Of a stretch of DNA of 64,000 nucleotides, positions 22,215-33,144 are shown piece by piece. The notes under the pieces are model-generated. The model saw only the letters and a list, made by a program, of their open reading frames with translations, was not told where the DNA came from and did not search any database. Position 1 is the stretch's first letter. Each line of letters opens with the position of its first letter. Position numbers and translations under genes: made by a program. This stretch comes from Malachius bipustulatus (Eukaryota > Arthropoda > Insecta > Coleoptera > Melyridae): NCBI GenBank assembly GCA_910589415.1, contig OU342638.1, positions 36,925,579 through 36,989,578 on the forward strand. Reading direction: 5' to 3'.

Positions 22215-22528
22215 TTGGGAAAGAGAAGAAGAAGATGAACGAGAACGATTGATAAGATAAGATAACATGGCTGTATGCAAAATGGTGCCCAAGCCATAGA
22301 AATAGAAGAAGAAGATAAGATAACCAACAATTTTTTAATACAAATCAAAAATCATTGTGCTGCTGATTAATTATTTTTAAATTAGAATTGAAATAAACGT
22401 ATTATCAATTTAGGAGTGTATTTGAAATATTAGAGAGGTAGAGGTACCCATTTGAGAGCAATTTCAAAGAAAAATTAACATGGGTTCATCAAAGCAACCC
22501 AATTATTATTTATTACCCTAGTAAGCAG

Positions 22529-23434
22529 ATTGTCAAAAGGGAAGCATTGGAAGATGATCAGCAATTTGATGACTCCTTACTCCTCTCCTGGAAGTTGAAC
22601 AGTGGAGATGAACAAAGTTATTACAGCTGCGATCAGTCCACGGAATTATACAATTTTGACAATCATTTTTCATCGTGCCCGGTAAAGCAGGATCCCAAAT
22701 ACTCGGGAGCAGATGATGAGGTTCATCAAGTGAAAGCAGAAAATTTTGCTTTAAAAGAAGAAGAGATTGATATTGAAGAACACAAACCAAGGTGGGAACT
22801 GCTGAAGGGGAGTAGCGGTAACAGTAATGTTGAAATGTTTAATGGCGAACTTGGACAAGCTGAGTCTGTTGTGATGTATCGTCCGACAAAGTACAACTGT
22901 GCCCATTGTGCTTATAAAACAAACCAGAGAAGTAATTTCATCCGGCATTATAATGCTAAACACAACCAGTGTCCATTGGTTTACAAATGTAATGAATGCT
23001 CTCTTGAAACAAAACGTAAAAGTGCTTTGACTTATCATAATCAAATAAAACATTCAGAAGACGCAGAATTGTACAAATGTCAGGAATGTTCCTATGAAAC
23101 GAGATATAAAAGTCACTTTAATGAACACTACAAATGTAAACATTCAAAAGATACCGTAGTGCACAAATGTCAGGAATGTTCTTATGAAACTAAAAGGAAA
23201 AGGAACTTGACCAGCCACAATAAACTTCAACATGTAAAAGATGCAAAAATGTATAAATGTCCAGAATGTTCCTATGAGGCAAAATATAAATGTCATTTTA
23301 TTAGGCATTATAAATGTAAACATTCCAAAGATGCTGCAGTGTATAATTGTCAGGAATGTTCTTTTGAATCAAAAGATAAAAGTTATTTGTCTCGACACTA
23401 TAAACATAAACATTCAACAAGCGGAAGTGCATAA
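22529..23434 (+). CDS. C2H2 zinc-finger protein B (six fingers), start missing and C-terminus broken
   Basis: The frame opens after a possible splice acceptor (AAGCAG) at 22528 with IVKREALEDDQQFDDS, homologous to IIKTEALEDDQF of paralogue A. No in-frame ATG lies upstream in the same exon, so either a 5' exon supplies the start or the copy is dead. Six C2H2 fingers follow the acidic region. The frame ends at 23434 after HKHSTSGSA. In shifted frames the DNA downstream still spells family sequence (AEVHK, then SYKARMKDYLNKHYKLKHGK), so a frameshift and a small deletion have removed the last finger(s). From about 22709 to 23249 it is nearly identical to paralogue A. Expression is undecided. Confidence 0.6.
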   Translation: MVKREALEDDQQFDDSLLLSWKLNSGDEQSYYSCDQSTELYNFDNHFSSCPVKQDPKYSGADDEVHQVKAENFALKEEEIDIEEHKPRWELLKGSSGNSNVEMFNGELGQAESVVMYRPTKYNCAHCAYKTNQRSNFIRHYNAKHNQCPLVYKCNECSLETKRKSALTYHNQIKHSEDAELYKCQECSYETRYKSHFNEHYKCKHSKDTVVHKCQECSYETKRKRNLTSHNKLQHVKDAKMYKCPECSYEAKYKCHFIRHYKCKHSKDAAVYNCQECSFESKDKSYLSRHYKHKHSTSGSA

Positions 23435-24631
23435 ATGATCTTATAAAGCAAGAATGAAAGATTATTTGAATAAACATTATAAACTCAAGCATGGAAAATG
23501 AGCAGAACTATTATTGATAATAGCCTCTGGATTAGATTAATAATTTAATAAGGACTTGTGTTTTTGTGTGTATGATTGGTAACAAATACTGTTTTAATTA
23601 AATCGAGTTTTCATTTTCAAACTATAACCTTACGACCAAAATAACGTGCAGTAACTGACATTAATTTAAAAGCGATTTCGGAGAAAGGGCTAGCAGAAAT
23701 TTATGTCTGGAGGAACATTTTCACTGTTATATTACACTGACCTTCCTAGTAATATCTTGTCATAGTTGTTACTTTATTTATTATTATTAAGACGAACTAT
23801 CTATTTGTTGTGGTAATTGTTATATTGTTTAAAGAGTAATAGGTCGCTTTTGCGATAAGCCTATCTCTATTTCTAGACTCATTCAAACAAAAAAAAAAGA
23901 CTGTAGTTTGTCAGAATTATGTAATAACAATGCCAATTGGCTTGATTTATACTGCTCTTCCCTATATCAGATACGTAATAGATCTAAGGTTTCCTTAACC
24001 CTTTCAGGACGGCAGCCGTTATAAGCTAAGTGCGCTATTTCTATTACCTATTTCTGCTTTGAAGTACTTTGTTACGAAGTTTTTGCAGCAAAACCATTTG
24101 ATGTGATGTTTATTAGACTGGTTGGGCTGGTTATTCTTCGATACACCGGAAATCTGGGTAATAAATCTCGAGCTCAAGGACCTTGAAATACGAGCTCAAG
24201 GACCTTGAAATACGCATATTTTATACCTAATTTCAGGAGTTCCCAGTTTCTGACTGACTCATAAACACATCAAATAATAGTAACCTGCAGCTGTGTCCGT
24301 TTAAATTATTAGAGAAAGGACAAAAGAAACCAATGCAAATAAGCATGGGCGTGTCTAATATTTAAAATTTGAACAGAATTCAGTGTTTCATCTGATCGAC
24401 CCGGGACGGTTCCCGTACCGAAAGGGTTAAAGTATGAATAAGCTGCACAAATTATTTTAGTTTAAAACATTGTATGGGGCTTGCCGCCCGCATACATCCG
24501 CAGGACGAGTCGCTTTATCTGCTGCAATTCTTTATCTGCTGCAAGCAGGCGTTTCTCAAATAAAAACAAATACTAAAAAACAACTTTAATAATAAATAAT
24601 TAATAACATTTAAAGGCGACCATTCCTAAAT
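23435..24631. other. Intergenic with one piggyBac-type MITE
   Basis: Non-coding AT-rich DNA between zinc-finger gene B and XAB2. The first 80 bases hold the decayed end of the zinc-finger frame. The only clear element is the TTAA-flanked repeat at 23999-24426. Confidence 0.5.
23999..24426. mobile_element. 428-bp piggyBac-type MITE with TTAA duplication
   Basis: TTAA lies on both sides (23995-23998, 24427-24430). The ends are CCCTTTCAGGACGG and, reversed, CCCTTTCGGTACGG. TTAA targets plus C-rich short inverted ends are the signature of piggyBac transposition. No transposase ORF is present, so it would need a helper elsewhere. Confidence 0.8.
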
Positions 24632-27554
24632 CTATCCTGAAGCTTTCAAACTACCAAACACCTCCGAAGGAACCGTCGTCTCCATCTGAACGTCCTCTCC
24701 CTCTTCTCCCCCATCGTCGTCATCGCTATCGATATTGATCTCGTCCGGATTGACCACCTTATCGCCCTTATTACCGTCGCCCTGGGTCTCACCTCTGACG
24801 AACATGATGTTCTGCCCGCCTCTAGCCGCTCCGGCCCCACTCCCGCCCGACATTTCCACCGCCTTCGCTTCCAATAACCTGTGTAACAGAAGTGCGTTAT
24901 TACAGAAGAAACGAGATGAATAATTGAAGGTTTATTTTACCTCATACCGTCCTTGACTCCGGGCGCCAGATCGGCGATCGTCCCCTCGGCTCGTCCGGCC
25001 GTCCCCAACATCTGCGCCGACATCATGTTCACTTGGGTGTTGTACTGCGCCTGGACGCTTCGTTTGATCCTCAGCATCTCCCGGACGGTGTCCTCGTTTC
25101 CGTGCTTCACCTCGAACTCTTTCCAGACCGCCCAGAAATGGGCCGTGACACGCGGATCGCACAACTGGGAACAGTGCGAGTAGATGGCGCGGGCGCGGTC
25201 GATCTCGCCCAGTTTGGTTTCCATATCTGCAAACCTGTCACAATTTCGTTAATAACGACAGTATCGTTCATATTATAAGAAAAGAAGAGACATGCGCACT
25301 CACCTTATACACATCTCCCTCGTTTTGTCTTCGGGTAGGGCTTCGATTGCTCTCTCGTAGATCTGTCTCGTTTTCGGGATTCCGTAGATCTCGGCCGCCC
25401 GTTTGATGTAGATGTTGAAAACTTCGAACATTTCTTCCTGAGGGACGGCCGTGGTAGCCCGTTCGTAGACCGCCATCGCATGTCTCGCCATCCCGTGCTC
25501 CTCTTCCAGTTTCGCGTACAAAAGGTAGAGTTTCTTTGCGAATTGCGCGGGGCATTTCTCAAGGCACTGCTCGAACAGGTCTCTTGCTCGTTCCAGCTTG
25601 GTGCCGCCGTACCGGTTCAAGAACTTCGTCAGGTAAGTGTTCCAGATGTCGTACACGTTGGGCCACTTGAACAACGAGATCCCCTTCTCGTAAGCCCGGA
25701 ACGCCTCTTCGAAATAGTTGTTCTCCTCGAGAAACAGACCGTAATTTATGATGATCTGGGGTGTGGCGATCCGGAGATCGAGTATCCGATCGTACACCGA
25801 TTTGCACGTCTTGAAAGTCCCGAGACTCTCCTCCAAGTCGGCGTACATTGACCACACTTTCAGTGACTTGTAGAGCCGGGCCTGGACGGTCTCGGTCTCG
25901 TCGTGGTAGGCGACTTTGCGAGACGGCAGCACCGTCGCCCGCTGCATCAGTTTCAGCGCCTGCTCGTAGTTCTCGTTCCGGATCTCCATCTCGGCCCACT
26001 CGCACCAGACCGTCGCCAGATCGTCGACCTTAACGAACGGAACCTGGGTGGCCTTCTCAAATATCGACCGCGCGTCGTCGACCTGACTGTTCTTCTCGTA
26101 GAACTTGGCGAACTCGACCCAGAGTGTGTGCAGTTTCCCGACGGCGAGCTTCGGCTCAACCGTCTGCACGGCCTCGGTGTAAGTGTTGATGATCTCGTGC
26201 GGGTTTCCCTCGTACAGACGGACGCGGTCGTGCCAAACATCGACGTTGTGCGGGTTTTGTCGCAGTAAGACAGAGTTCAGCAGCAGGGAACGTCTCGCGA
26301 TCAGGTTCTCGTAGAAAGCGAGGCGCCAGTCGAGGTCGATATCGTCGTCCCCGGTCGGATTCTCGAGCTTCGCGACCTCTTCCATGCGTTTACTCAGCGA
26401 CAGCTCCTCGAATTGGGCGTACGCGTCGAAGATCTGCGTGAAATCGCGTACCGTCGTCACAGTCTGAATCGCTTCCTCGAAAATGTCCCGGGCACGATCG
26501 AAGAGACCGCTCCTGATGTAGTAGTTGGCCAGGGAGTTCCAGAGGTGTCCCAGCTGGTCCGTGTAACGTCTCAAACCGCCCCTTATGATCGCGTCGACGT
26601 TCAGGGAACGGATCTGGTCGGGATTCTTCGAGATCAAATCGCACAGTTCGTTCCATAATTGATGTTTGGATTTCCCCTGCTGGGAGACAAAGTTCTCATC
26701 GTTCACCACCTAAAATTAATTTTTGAATTATTATTAGAGCAATAATTACACTTTTGTTGATAAGAGGAGAGAGGAAAGACTGAAAAAATTGTAAAAACAA
26801 AGAGTTGAACTCAACCTGAGCAGCCTGCAAGTGGTAGGACGAAAAGCAAGGGGACCCAAACCCTAATAATAACAACGTTATAGTGAAATAGTTACCTTCG
26901 CCATGACCAAGGCAGCCTCGTCTAACCGACCAGCCTCGACAAGATACTCGACGTAAGTTTCCGAGTTCTCCGGAGACAATTTAAGGTACCTCCGGAATAT
27001 CCGAACGGCCGTCTCGGAGATATCGTGCCTCTTGACAAAGTCGAGGTAGAGGGGCCAGATCCGATGGTGCTGCGTTATGGGCAGCGCCCTCAAGGCCCTG
27101 TCGAACACCTTCCGCGTCCTGGTGATCTTGCACTGCTCGGTGAGGAAGGTGCAGTAGTCCATCCAGATGCGGGGCATCTTGTGCATGAAGACGAGGGCGC
27201 GCTCGAAGGCGTTGTTGACTTCCTCGTAGGCCGGGTCTATGATGCAGCGAGACTTGACCTGTCTCCGTCTGACGCGCAGGTAGTTGTACCAGAGCTTGTA
27301 CGAGCCGGGTAGCTCTTTGAGGGCCCGCTCGTAGATTATGTTGACGCCGTGCTTGGGGCACTTCTTCTTGTGGTCGATGTAGCGGAGCCAGTGTTTTACG
27401 GAGTACGGGTTGCGGAGGATCTCCTCTTCGTAGGGTAGGTCCTCATCCGTCTGAAATGTGTTTCAGTTATGTTTTAGGTAACTGTGGAAGATGTGAGAGT
27501 ACTTACGAATATTAATTGTTGCGGTTTTTCTTTTTGTGGCGTCTCTTCGGACAT
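24632..27554 (-). CDS. XAB2: Pre-mRNA-splicing factor SYF1 / XPA-binding protein 2
   Basis: A HAT-repeat scaffold of the NineTeen/XAB2 complex in the catalytic spliceosome, also linked to transcription-coupled repair. Five minus-strand exons: 27554-27507, 27450-26896, 26709-25304, 25234-24941 and 24878-24632, giving 849 aa (human 855). Half-a-TPR (HAT) repeats run through almost the whole protein, for example [34 protein letters not shown] and [20 protein letters not shown]. The conserved C-terminal part is [34 protein letters not shown] and a final acidic stretch before VFGSLKASG. Introns are short. An I-type LINE in the same orientation ends 78 bp upstream of the ATG. Confidence 0.96.
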
Positions 27555-28097
27555 TGTGGTGAGTTTAATTTAATGGTAAAAAAATATTTAAAAATCCAAT
27601 CCAAACAAAATTCTATTCATAACCTATAATTCTTCTTCTTTCTTCTTCTTCTTCTTCTCCTTTTTTGGCTTCTACTTATGTACTTAGCCAGCCTCACTTC
27701 TTTTACTAATTTTCGTTTCGGAGCCGACTGTATATCTCTATACGTCTGGAACTGGGTCCATGGTCTGCTTCCGTTAACTTTCTTCCTCTATTGTTACTAC
27801 ATAGCACTGTTCGGTATGGGTGCATAGACGTATACTGTATACTTATTGAACTCTTGTAATCTTCTCTGTACGGGGAGGTTGTTAGTAAAACGTCACAACA
27901 AAGGACAAACTTTTCTCTCTCTGCGGCATTCACAGAGCCTTGGACAATACCGAAATATGCCTTGGATAGGTTCCCAGGATCTAGGAGGGCAAATAATAAC
28001 AATAGTAAAGGATTAATACATTGATATAGGTAAGCGTCTTAAATTCCTAGATACAGTTTTCCAACTGTAAAGTTCAAAGTAAATATATCATATTTCC

Positions 28098-31000
28098 CTA
28101 TATACTGACGTGGTTGTATATCAGGTAGTGATTGAGTATTTTCGAGATTTTTGAATTGATCCCTAATATGACTGATACATCATTGATGGGGGCTGGTAGA
28201 CCTTCATCTATAAGTTTTTGGTATATATCCCAATGATCAATTCTATTAATAGGACATTCGAAAAGTATGTGATTCAAATCTTCTAATTGTCCACATTCGC
28301 AGTAGGGGTCGGGGACTATCCCCAACTTGAAAAGGTGCTTTTTCACGTTGCAGTGGCCCGTACGCATTCTTATTATAGTGGTGCAATGTCTACGGTTAAC
28401 CCAGGGGATTTCTAAGTACCAGGGCTTTGCTGGAAAATGGTCCTGTATACCTATGTACCACTTAGCTTTTTCCGGATCTTTCCTTTGCCATTCTTGGTGC
28501 CAATCTTCTCTGATTTTATTTTTTAATGTCGGGAGGATGTCTACTTTGTCCAGTGCTATTCTCCTGAGTGAACCCGTTGAGCAAGCTTCCTTTGCCAGGT
28601 GGTCGGCTACCGAATTACCTTTTATACCTGTGTGGCTTGGAATCCACACCAATTCAATTTCTATATCGGCATCTTTTGCTTCTAGTATCATTCTCTTCGT
28701 TAATAGGGTTATGTAGGAAGTTTCCGTTTTGAAATTGGATCCGCAAATACTTTGTATCGCTGATAATGAATCTGAGAAAATTACGCTCTTATTAATATTT
28801 CTTTCCAACACATAATGGCATGCTTTGTTGATTGCAATTATTTCTGCCGTACAGATTTGCGTGTCCGGATAAAGTTTGCACATATATTTATATTTATCCT
28901 TTGGGGCGTAAACTCCTATGCCTACCTCCCCTGTTTCTTTTTTAACTGATCCATCGGTGAAAATGGCGAACCACCCCCTCCAATGCTGATCTATCATTTC
29001 CAGGAACTCTTGGTCATTCTGCTCTCCCTTCTTCAAGCTTGTGCGTGTGAATTCTTTGTTTTCTATTTGGATGTCCAGTTCAAATTCAAAACAGCTGGGA
29101 ATTTCTGATTTATGTAGTGTGGTTTCCACCGTTTGGGTAAATTTCAACGCGTGTATTATGTATGGCTCATCCTTATTCTTCCAGTAACCCTGTTTGTTCA
29201 CCACATAACCTCGCAATTTCTCCACTACTTCAAGTATCGGATTATATTTGGTCGCTTTTAGTTTGAGGAGGTATTTACTTGCCAGCCATATCCTTCGGTG
29301 GTTTAGGGATGGTTCAGCACATTCAGCCAGCAATGCTTTTATCGGGGTACTTTTCATACAGCCGGTGATAATTCTTAATCCTTGATACTGAGTTTTGTCC
29401 AACTGTTGTAGGAGGTACTTGGGAGATGGCTTGAATAAGATGCTTCCCCAATCTAGGTGCGCTCGAACTATTCCATTGTACATCATTTTAAGTATTTGTG
29501 GGTCTGCGCCCCACCAGGTGCCGCGACTTACTTTCATGATATTTATCCCTCTTTGCGCTTTTCTTATGTTATCCATTATGTGATCTTTCCAATGTAGGGT
29601 TTGGGTAACTGTAGTGCCTAGATACTTTATCTTGGTCTTCCATGGGATCGCTTCTGCGTTGTAGTATACATTGGGGTATTCGGTCTTACATGTTCCTTTT
29701 CTAAATATCATTGCCGCTGACTTTGCCGTAGATATTTTAAAATTCAATTCTTTCAAATTTTCTGCCAATGTTTCTAGTGCGTTGTTCATTCTATTTATCA
29801 AGTCACCTATTTGTTTCCCTGTAATTAATATAACCAGATCGTCCGCATATTGTAGTGTTTTGATATCTTCCGGCATGCCCTGTTGAATATTGTTTACATA
29901 AAGGTTAAACAGTAGGGGGCTTAGAGGGGAGCCTTGTGGGATTCCTGTCGAGATGTTTATTGGTCCATGCGTTAGTCCTGCATTATCTTTAATATATGTA
30001 TGTCTGTCGTTGAACAAATTAAATACTACATTGCCCAGATAGCCGACTCCTGCGATATGTAAGCCTTTTATTTTATTGCATAACTTGTCCAGTAAGACTG
30101 TGTCATATGCTGCTTTTAAGTCTAGGAATACTGCCAGGGTGTATTTGTTGCTACTAAATCCTAATTGTACATATGTTGTCAGGTAGGTTAGATTGTCTGT
30201 TATGCTCTTACCTTTTCTAAAACCTGTTTGCAAATCTGGAAGCAGTTTTTTGTTTTCCGTCATCCAGTCTAATCGGTTTTTTATCATGACCTGTAGGATC
30301 TTCCCCGGGCAGGAGGAGATGGCGATGCATCTGTAATTCTCAGCTTGGGTGGGGTCTTTATTATTTTTGAGGAAAGGGTAAATCAGATATGTTTTCCAGT
30401 CAATTGGAATTGAACACCCTGCTAGACATCTGTTATATATTCTTAGTAGTCCTTGTACTGCTACTTCTGGTAGGTTTGCTATCATTGAATATGAGATTTG
30501 ATCTAGCCCTGGAGTGGTATCTTTTTTGTTTTTTAATGCATAGTCAAACTCCTGTTCTGTGAAGGGTTTTACATTTATTGTTTGTTCCAATTGAAAATTA
30601 GGGTTGATCATGCAGGTTGACAATTCTATCATAATTTGGGGGACTAACTGAGTTGGAGGTAGGGGATTTGGAGTTGTTTTCATACTGTAGTTCCTGGACA
30701 TTGTCTGTACATACTTCCAAATTGTCCGCACTGGTGTGTTTCTATTTAATTTACTGCAGAAATTTCGAAATGAATTCTTTTTCTTTTCTTTGAGTGTTCG
30801 TTGGGTTTCCGCTATGCCTTGTTGTAGGTTTAGATATGTTTGTAGGTTGGGGTCCTGGATATATTCTTTCAACTTCCTCTTGCGATTGGTTATTGCCTTA
30901 GTGCAATCTTCGTCCCACCATATAACCGAATATTTGTTGTTATTTTTGGTTGTTTTAGTTACTGGGATCGTCTTATCTGCTGCTTTATCAATTATTTCTC

Positions 31001-31796
31001 GTAATTGTTCATAGTTTAGTTCTACTCCGCTTTCTTCAATTTCCTCTGCTATAATTTCTTTATACTCTGTCCAATCTGCTTTTGCATATATTTTTTTAAT
31101 CTTCCCTGCTCTTTTTTTAACTTCATGCTGGCCTATTTTGCAAACGATGGGGAAATGATCGCTTGTTCCTGTATCTGGATGGATTTCCCACGTTATGTCT
31201 GTCGCTATGTCTGGTGTACAAAGTGTCAAGTCGACTGCACTCTTATTTTGACCCGGCCTGGTTCTTCTTGTTGGTGATCCATCGTTTAGTAGTACAAGGT
31301 CTGTCTGTTGTAATATTTTCTCTATGACTTTGCCGTTATAATTTTCTGTTCCGCTTCCCCATAACCTATTATTTGCATTGAGATCTCCAATTAAAATGTA
31401 GGGGGGGTTAACAAGTCCTAATAGGGAGGTCCACATATCCACTGTGATTTTTTTGTCTGGGGGGCAGTATACAAATATATAATTAATTTTACCAATTTTA
31501 GTAACTATTAATTGGACATCTGGCGGGAGGAATGGTGCCTCTACCTCCAGAACCCTAAATATGATGTGGTATTTTATAGCTATTCCTAAACCTCCGTATC
31601 CATCTGTACGGTCTTGTTTTATAATATTATATCCCGGTAGCTTCATAAATCTATCAGCTGTGCTCCAAGTTTCACTCAGGAAAACTACATCCGGATCCAA
31701 TTCCTGGATCATAGCCTGTAGGTTAACCTTATTCACCCTGAAACTGCGAATGTTCCATTGTGCAATCTTAATATTCTGAAAGGTCTGTGTCATCAA
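28098..31796 (-). CDS. LINE ORF2: endonuclease, reverse transcriptase, RNase H
   Basis: 1232-aa retrotransposon polyprotein. An APE-type endonuclease occupies about residues 8-225 (IAQWNIRSF, FLSETWST, LIGDLNANNRLWGSG, SDHFPIVC). Reverse transcriptase spans about 420-720, with GLDQISYSM, VFLDLKAAYDTV, GIPQGSPLSPLLFNLYVNNI and the catalytic QYADDLVIL at about 649. RNase H lies at about 940-1070, with TDGSVKKETGEVGIGVY, TAEIIAINKA and FSDSLSAIQS giving the D-E-D residues. A CCHC-like motif, CECGQLEDLNHILFEC, lies near 1165. No stop or frameshift is visible. It begins in a different frame from ORF1 and overlaps its end by 29 nt, so its translation probably depends on reinitiation or coupling. 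Confidence 0.93.
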   Translation of the reverse strand: MMTQTFQNIKIAQWNIRSFRVNKVNLQAMIQELDPDVVFLSETWSTADRFMKLPGYNIIKQDRTDGYGGLGIAIKYHIIFRVLEVEAPFLPPDVQLIVTKIGKINYIFVYCPPDKKITVDMWTSLLGLVNPPYILIGDLNANNRLWGSGTENYNGKVIEKILQQTDLVLLNDGSPTRRTRPGQNKSAVDLTLCTPDIATDITWEIHPDTGTSDHFPIVCKIGQHEVKKRAGKIKKIYAKADWTEYKEIIAEEIEESGVELNYEQLREIIDKAADKTIPVTKTTKNNNKYSVIWWDEDCTKAITNRKRKLKEYIQDPNLQTYLNLQQGIAETQRTLKEKKKNSFRNFCSKLNRNTPVRTIWKYVQTMSRNYSMKTTPNPLPPTQLVPQIMIELSTCMINPNFQLEQTINVKPFTEQEFDYALKNKKDTTPGLDQISYSMIANLPEVAVQGLLRIYNRCLAGCSIPIDWKTYLIYPFLKNNKDPTQAENYRCIAISSCPGKILQVMIKNRLDWMTENKKLLPDLQTGFRKGKSITDNLTYLTTYVQLGFSSNKYTLAVFLDLKAAYDTVLLDKLCNKIKGLHIAGVGYLGNVVFNLFNDRHTYIKDNAGLTHGPINISTGIPQGSPLSPLLFNLYVNNIQQGMPEDIKTLQYADDLVILITGKQIGDLINRMNNALETLAENLKELNFKISTAKSAAMIFRKGTCKTEYPNVYYNAEAIPWKTKIKYLGTTVTQTLHWKDHIMDNIRKAQRGINIMKVSRGTWWGADPQILKMMYNGIVRAHLDWGSILFKPSPKYLLQQLDKTQYQGLRIITGCMKSTPIKALLAECAEPSLNHRRIWLASKYLLKLKATKYNPILEVVEKLRGYVVNKQGYWKNKDEPYIIHALKFTQTVETTLHKSEIPSCFEFELDIQIENKEFTRTSLKKGEQNDQEFLEMIDQHWRGWFAIFTDGSVKKETGEVGIGVYAPKDKYKYMCKLYPDTQICTAEIIAINKACHYVLERNINKSVIFSDSLSAIQSICGSNFKTETSYITLLTKRMILEAKDADIEIELVWIPSHTGIKGNSVADHLAKEACSTGSLRRIALDKVDILPTLKNKIREDWHQEWQRKDPEKAKWYIGIQDHFPAKPWYLEIPWVNRRHCTTIIRMRTGHCNVKKHLFKLGIVPDPYCECGQLEDLNHILFECPINRIDHWDIYQKLIDEGLPAPINDVSVILGINSKISKILNHYLIYNHVSI

Positions 31797-33144
31797 TTTG
31801 TGATATAGTTAGGACGTTTGCTTTTATTAATTTTTTCATAATTTCTAAATTCTCCTTTTTTTCTTTAGTATTCATGCTATTAAGGTCTCTTAATAGTGAT
31901 CTGAAATGTTTAATTATGTCTGTGTTTTGTGCCTGCGCACTACTTGTACTAGCTGCAATATTTGAGATTAGCGATTCCCCTTGGTCGGTTGAATCGCATT
32001 CCATTTCCTCCTCACGCTGCAGATATACTGGTTTGGTTCTCGAAGTCTGAGTTCTGATTAAACATTTATTGTGTGCTTCTTTGTCATACCCTGGTTTATA
32101 ATTGTCTTTCATTTTTTTTTGGGGCTGTTGTAGTGCTGTACTATATGTTCGTTTTGTGGGAGTATGTACTTTTCTTTGATCTACTGTTATGTAGTTGTCA
32201 TTGCTATTTCTGTTTTTACTATTATTGTCCAACCCTATTGTCCGTCTACCTAGTGTCGGATAATTATCATTTCTACTAATATACGGTCGTTGTGGTCTAG
32301 GCTTAGGTAACTTAATGTTGGCATCATAAAATGATATATTTTCAAAACACATAATTTCCCTAAGTTGTTTTTGCCTGATATATTCCGGACATATTTTATC
32401 TGTAGACCTATGTTCTGTTGACCTGCACTGCAGGCATTTTTTACTTTTGAAACATTCTTTCTCTAAATGCACCTCTGTACAGTTGTAGCACCTTTCTTTT
32501 CCGCGGCATTGTTTTTGGGTATGTCCATACAATAAACATTTGTAGCATTGAATCACTGGGATAATATACGGTTCTACTCGCATGGGGACATTATATATAC
32601 GAACCTCCTTTGGTAAGGTCTTACCTGAGAAGGTGTAAAGGACACTACCGGTAGGTTCATACGTAACCTCTTTTTTAATTTTATCAACGTATCTGTGTTT
32701 AAATCTCTTTACCTCCAATACTCCAATATCGTTCGTGTCTGTGATCTCTTTCAATTCTTCATCACTTATATTTTTATCAATGTATTTTACTAGTCCACGA
32801 CACGATACCAGATTATTCGGGACAAACAGATTATAGCCTTTATCCATCAATGATTTATTTTGAGCAAATTCATTAGCTGTCTCATAATCTTTAAATTCTA
32901 TTGCTAATCGATTTATTCCCTTTCTCTGAGTTTTTACAATTCCATTAAATTTTAAAGCTAATACATTCTTTGCAATGCTTAAATGATGATAATTTCCTAT
33001 GTTTTTATCTTTTGCCTCAATCATCACCTGATATGGACCCGTATCTGTACTGGAAAAAAGATATTTCTTTTTTTCCCGTACATTATCTCCTACTACTTGG
33101 CTTTCCCCCCCGCCTGGCGGGGGGTCGACCCCATCAGGGGGCAT
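31768..33144 (-). CDS. LINE ORF1: gag-like nucleic-acid-binding protein with zinc knuckles
   Basis: 458-aa protein. After a Pro/Gly-rich start (MPPDGVDPPPGGGES) comes an RRM-like region (about 35-190). Three consecutive cysteine knuckles follow at about 195-250: CYKCLLYGHTQKQC, CYNCTEVHLEKEC and CLQCRSTEHRSTDKIC. The C-terminus is basic and then acidic. Such ORF1 proteins coat the element's RNA and deliver it to the chromosomal target. It ends 29 nt inside the start of ORF2. Confidence 0.9.
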   Translation of the reverse strand: MPPDGVDPPPGGGESQVVGDNVREKKKYLFSSTDTGPYQVMIEAKDKNIGNYHHLSIAKNVLALKFNGIVKTQRKGINRLAIEFKDYETANEFAQNKSLMDKGYNLFVPNNLVSCRGLVKYIDKNISDEELKEITDTNDIGVLEVKRFKHRYVDKIKKEVTYEPTGSVLYTFSGKTLPKEVRIYNVPMRVEPYIIPVIQCYKCLLYGHTQKQCRGKERCYNCTEVHLEKECFKSKKCLQCRSTEHRSTDKICPEYIRQKQLREIMCFENISFYDANIKLPKPRPQRPYISRNDNYPTLGRRTIGLDNNSKNRNSNDNYITVDQRKVHTPTKRTYSTALQQPQKKMKDNYKPGYDKEAHNKCLIRTQTSRTKPVYLQREEEMECDSTDQGESLISNIAASTSSAQAQNTDIIKHFRSLLRDLNSMNTKEKKENLEIMKKLIKANVLTISQIDDTDLSEY

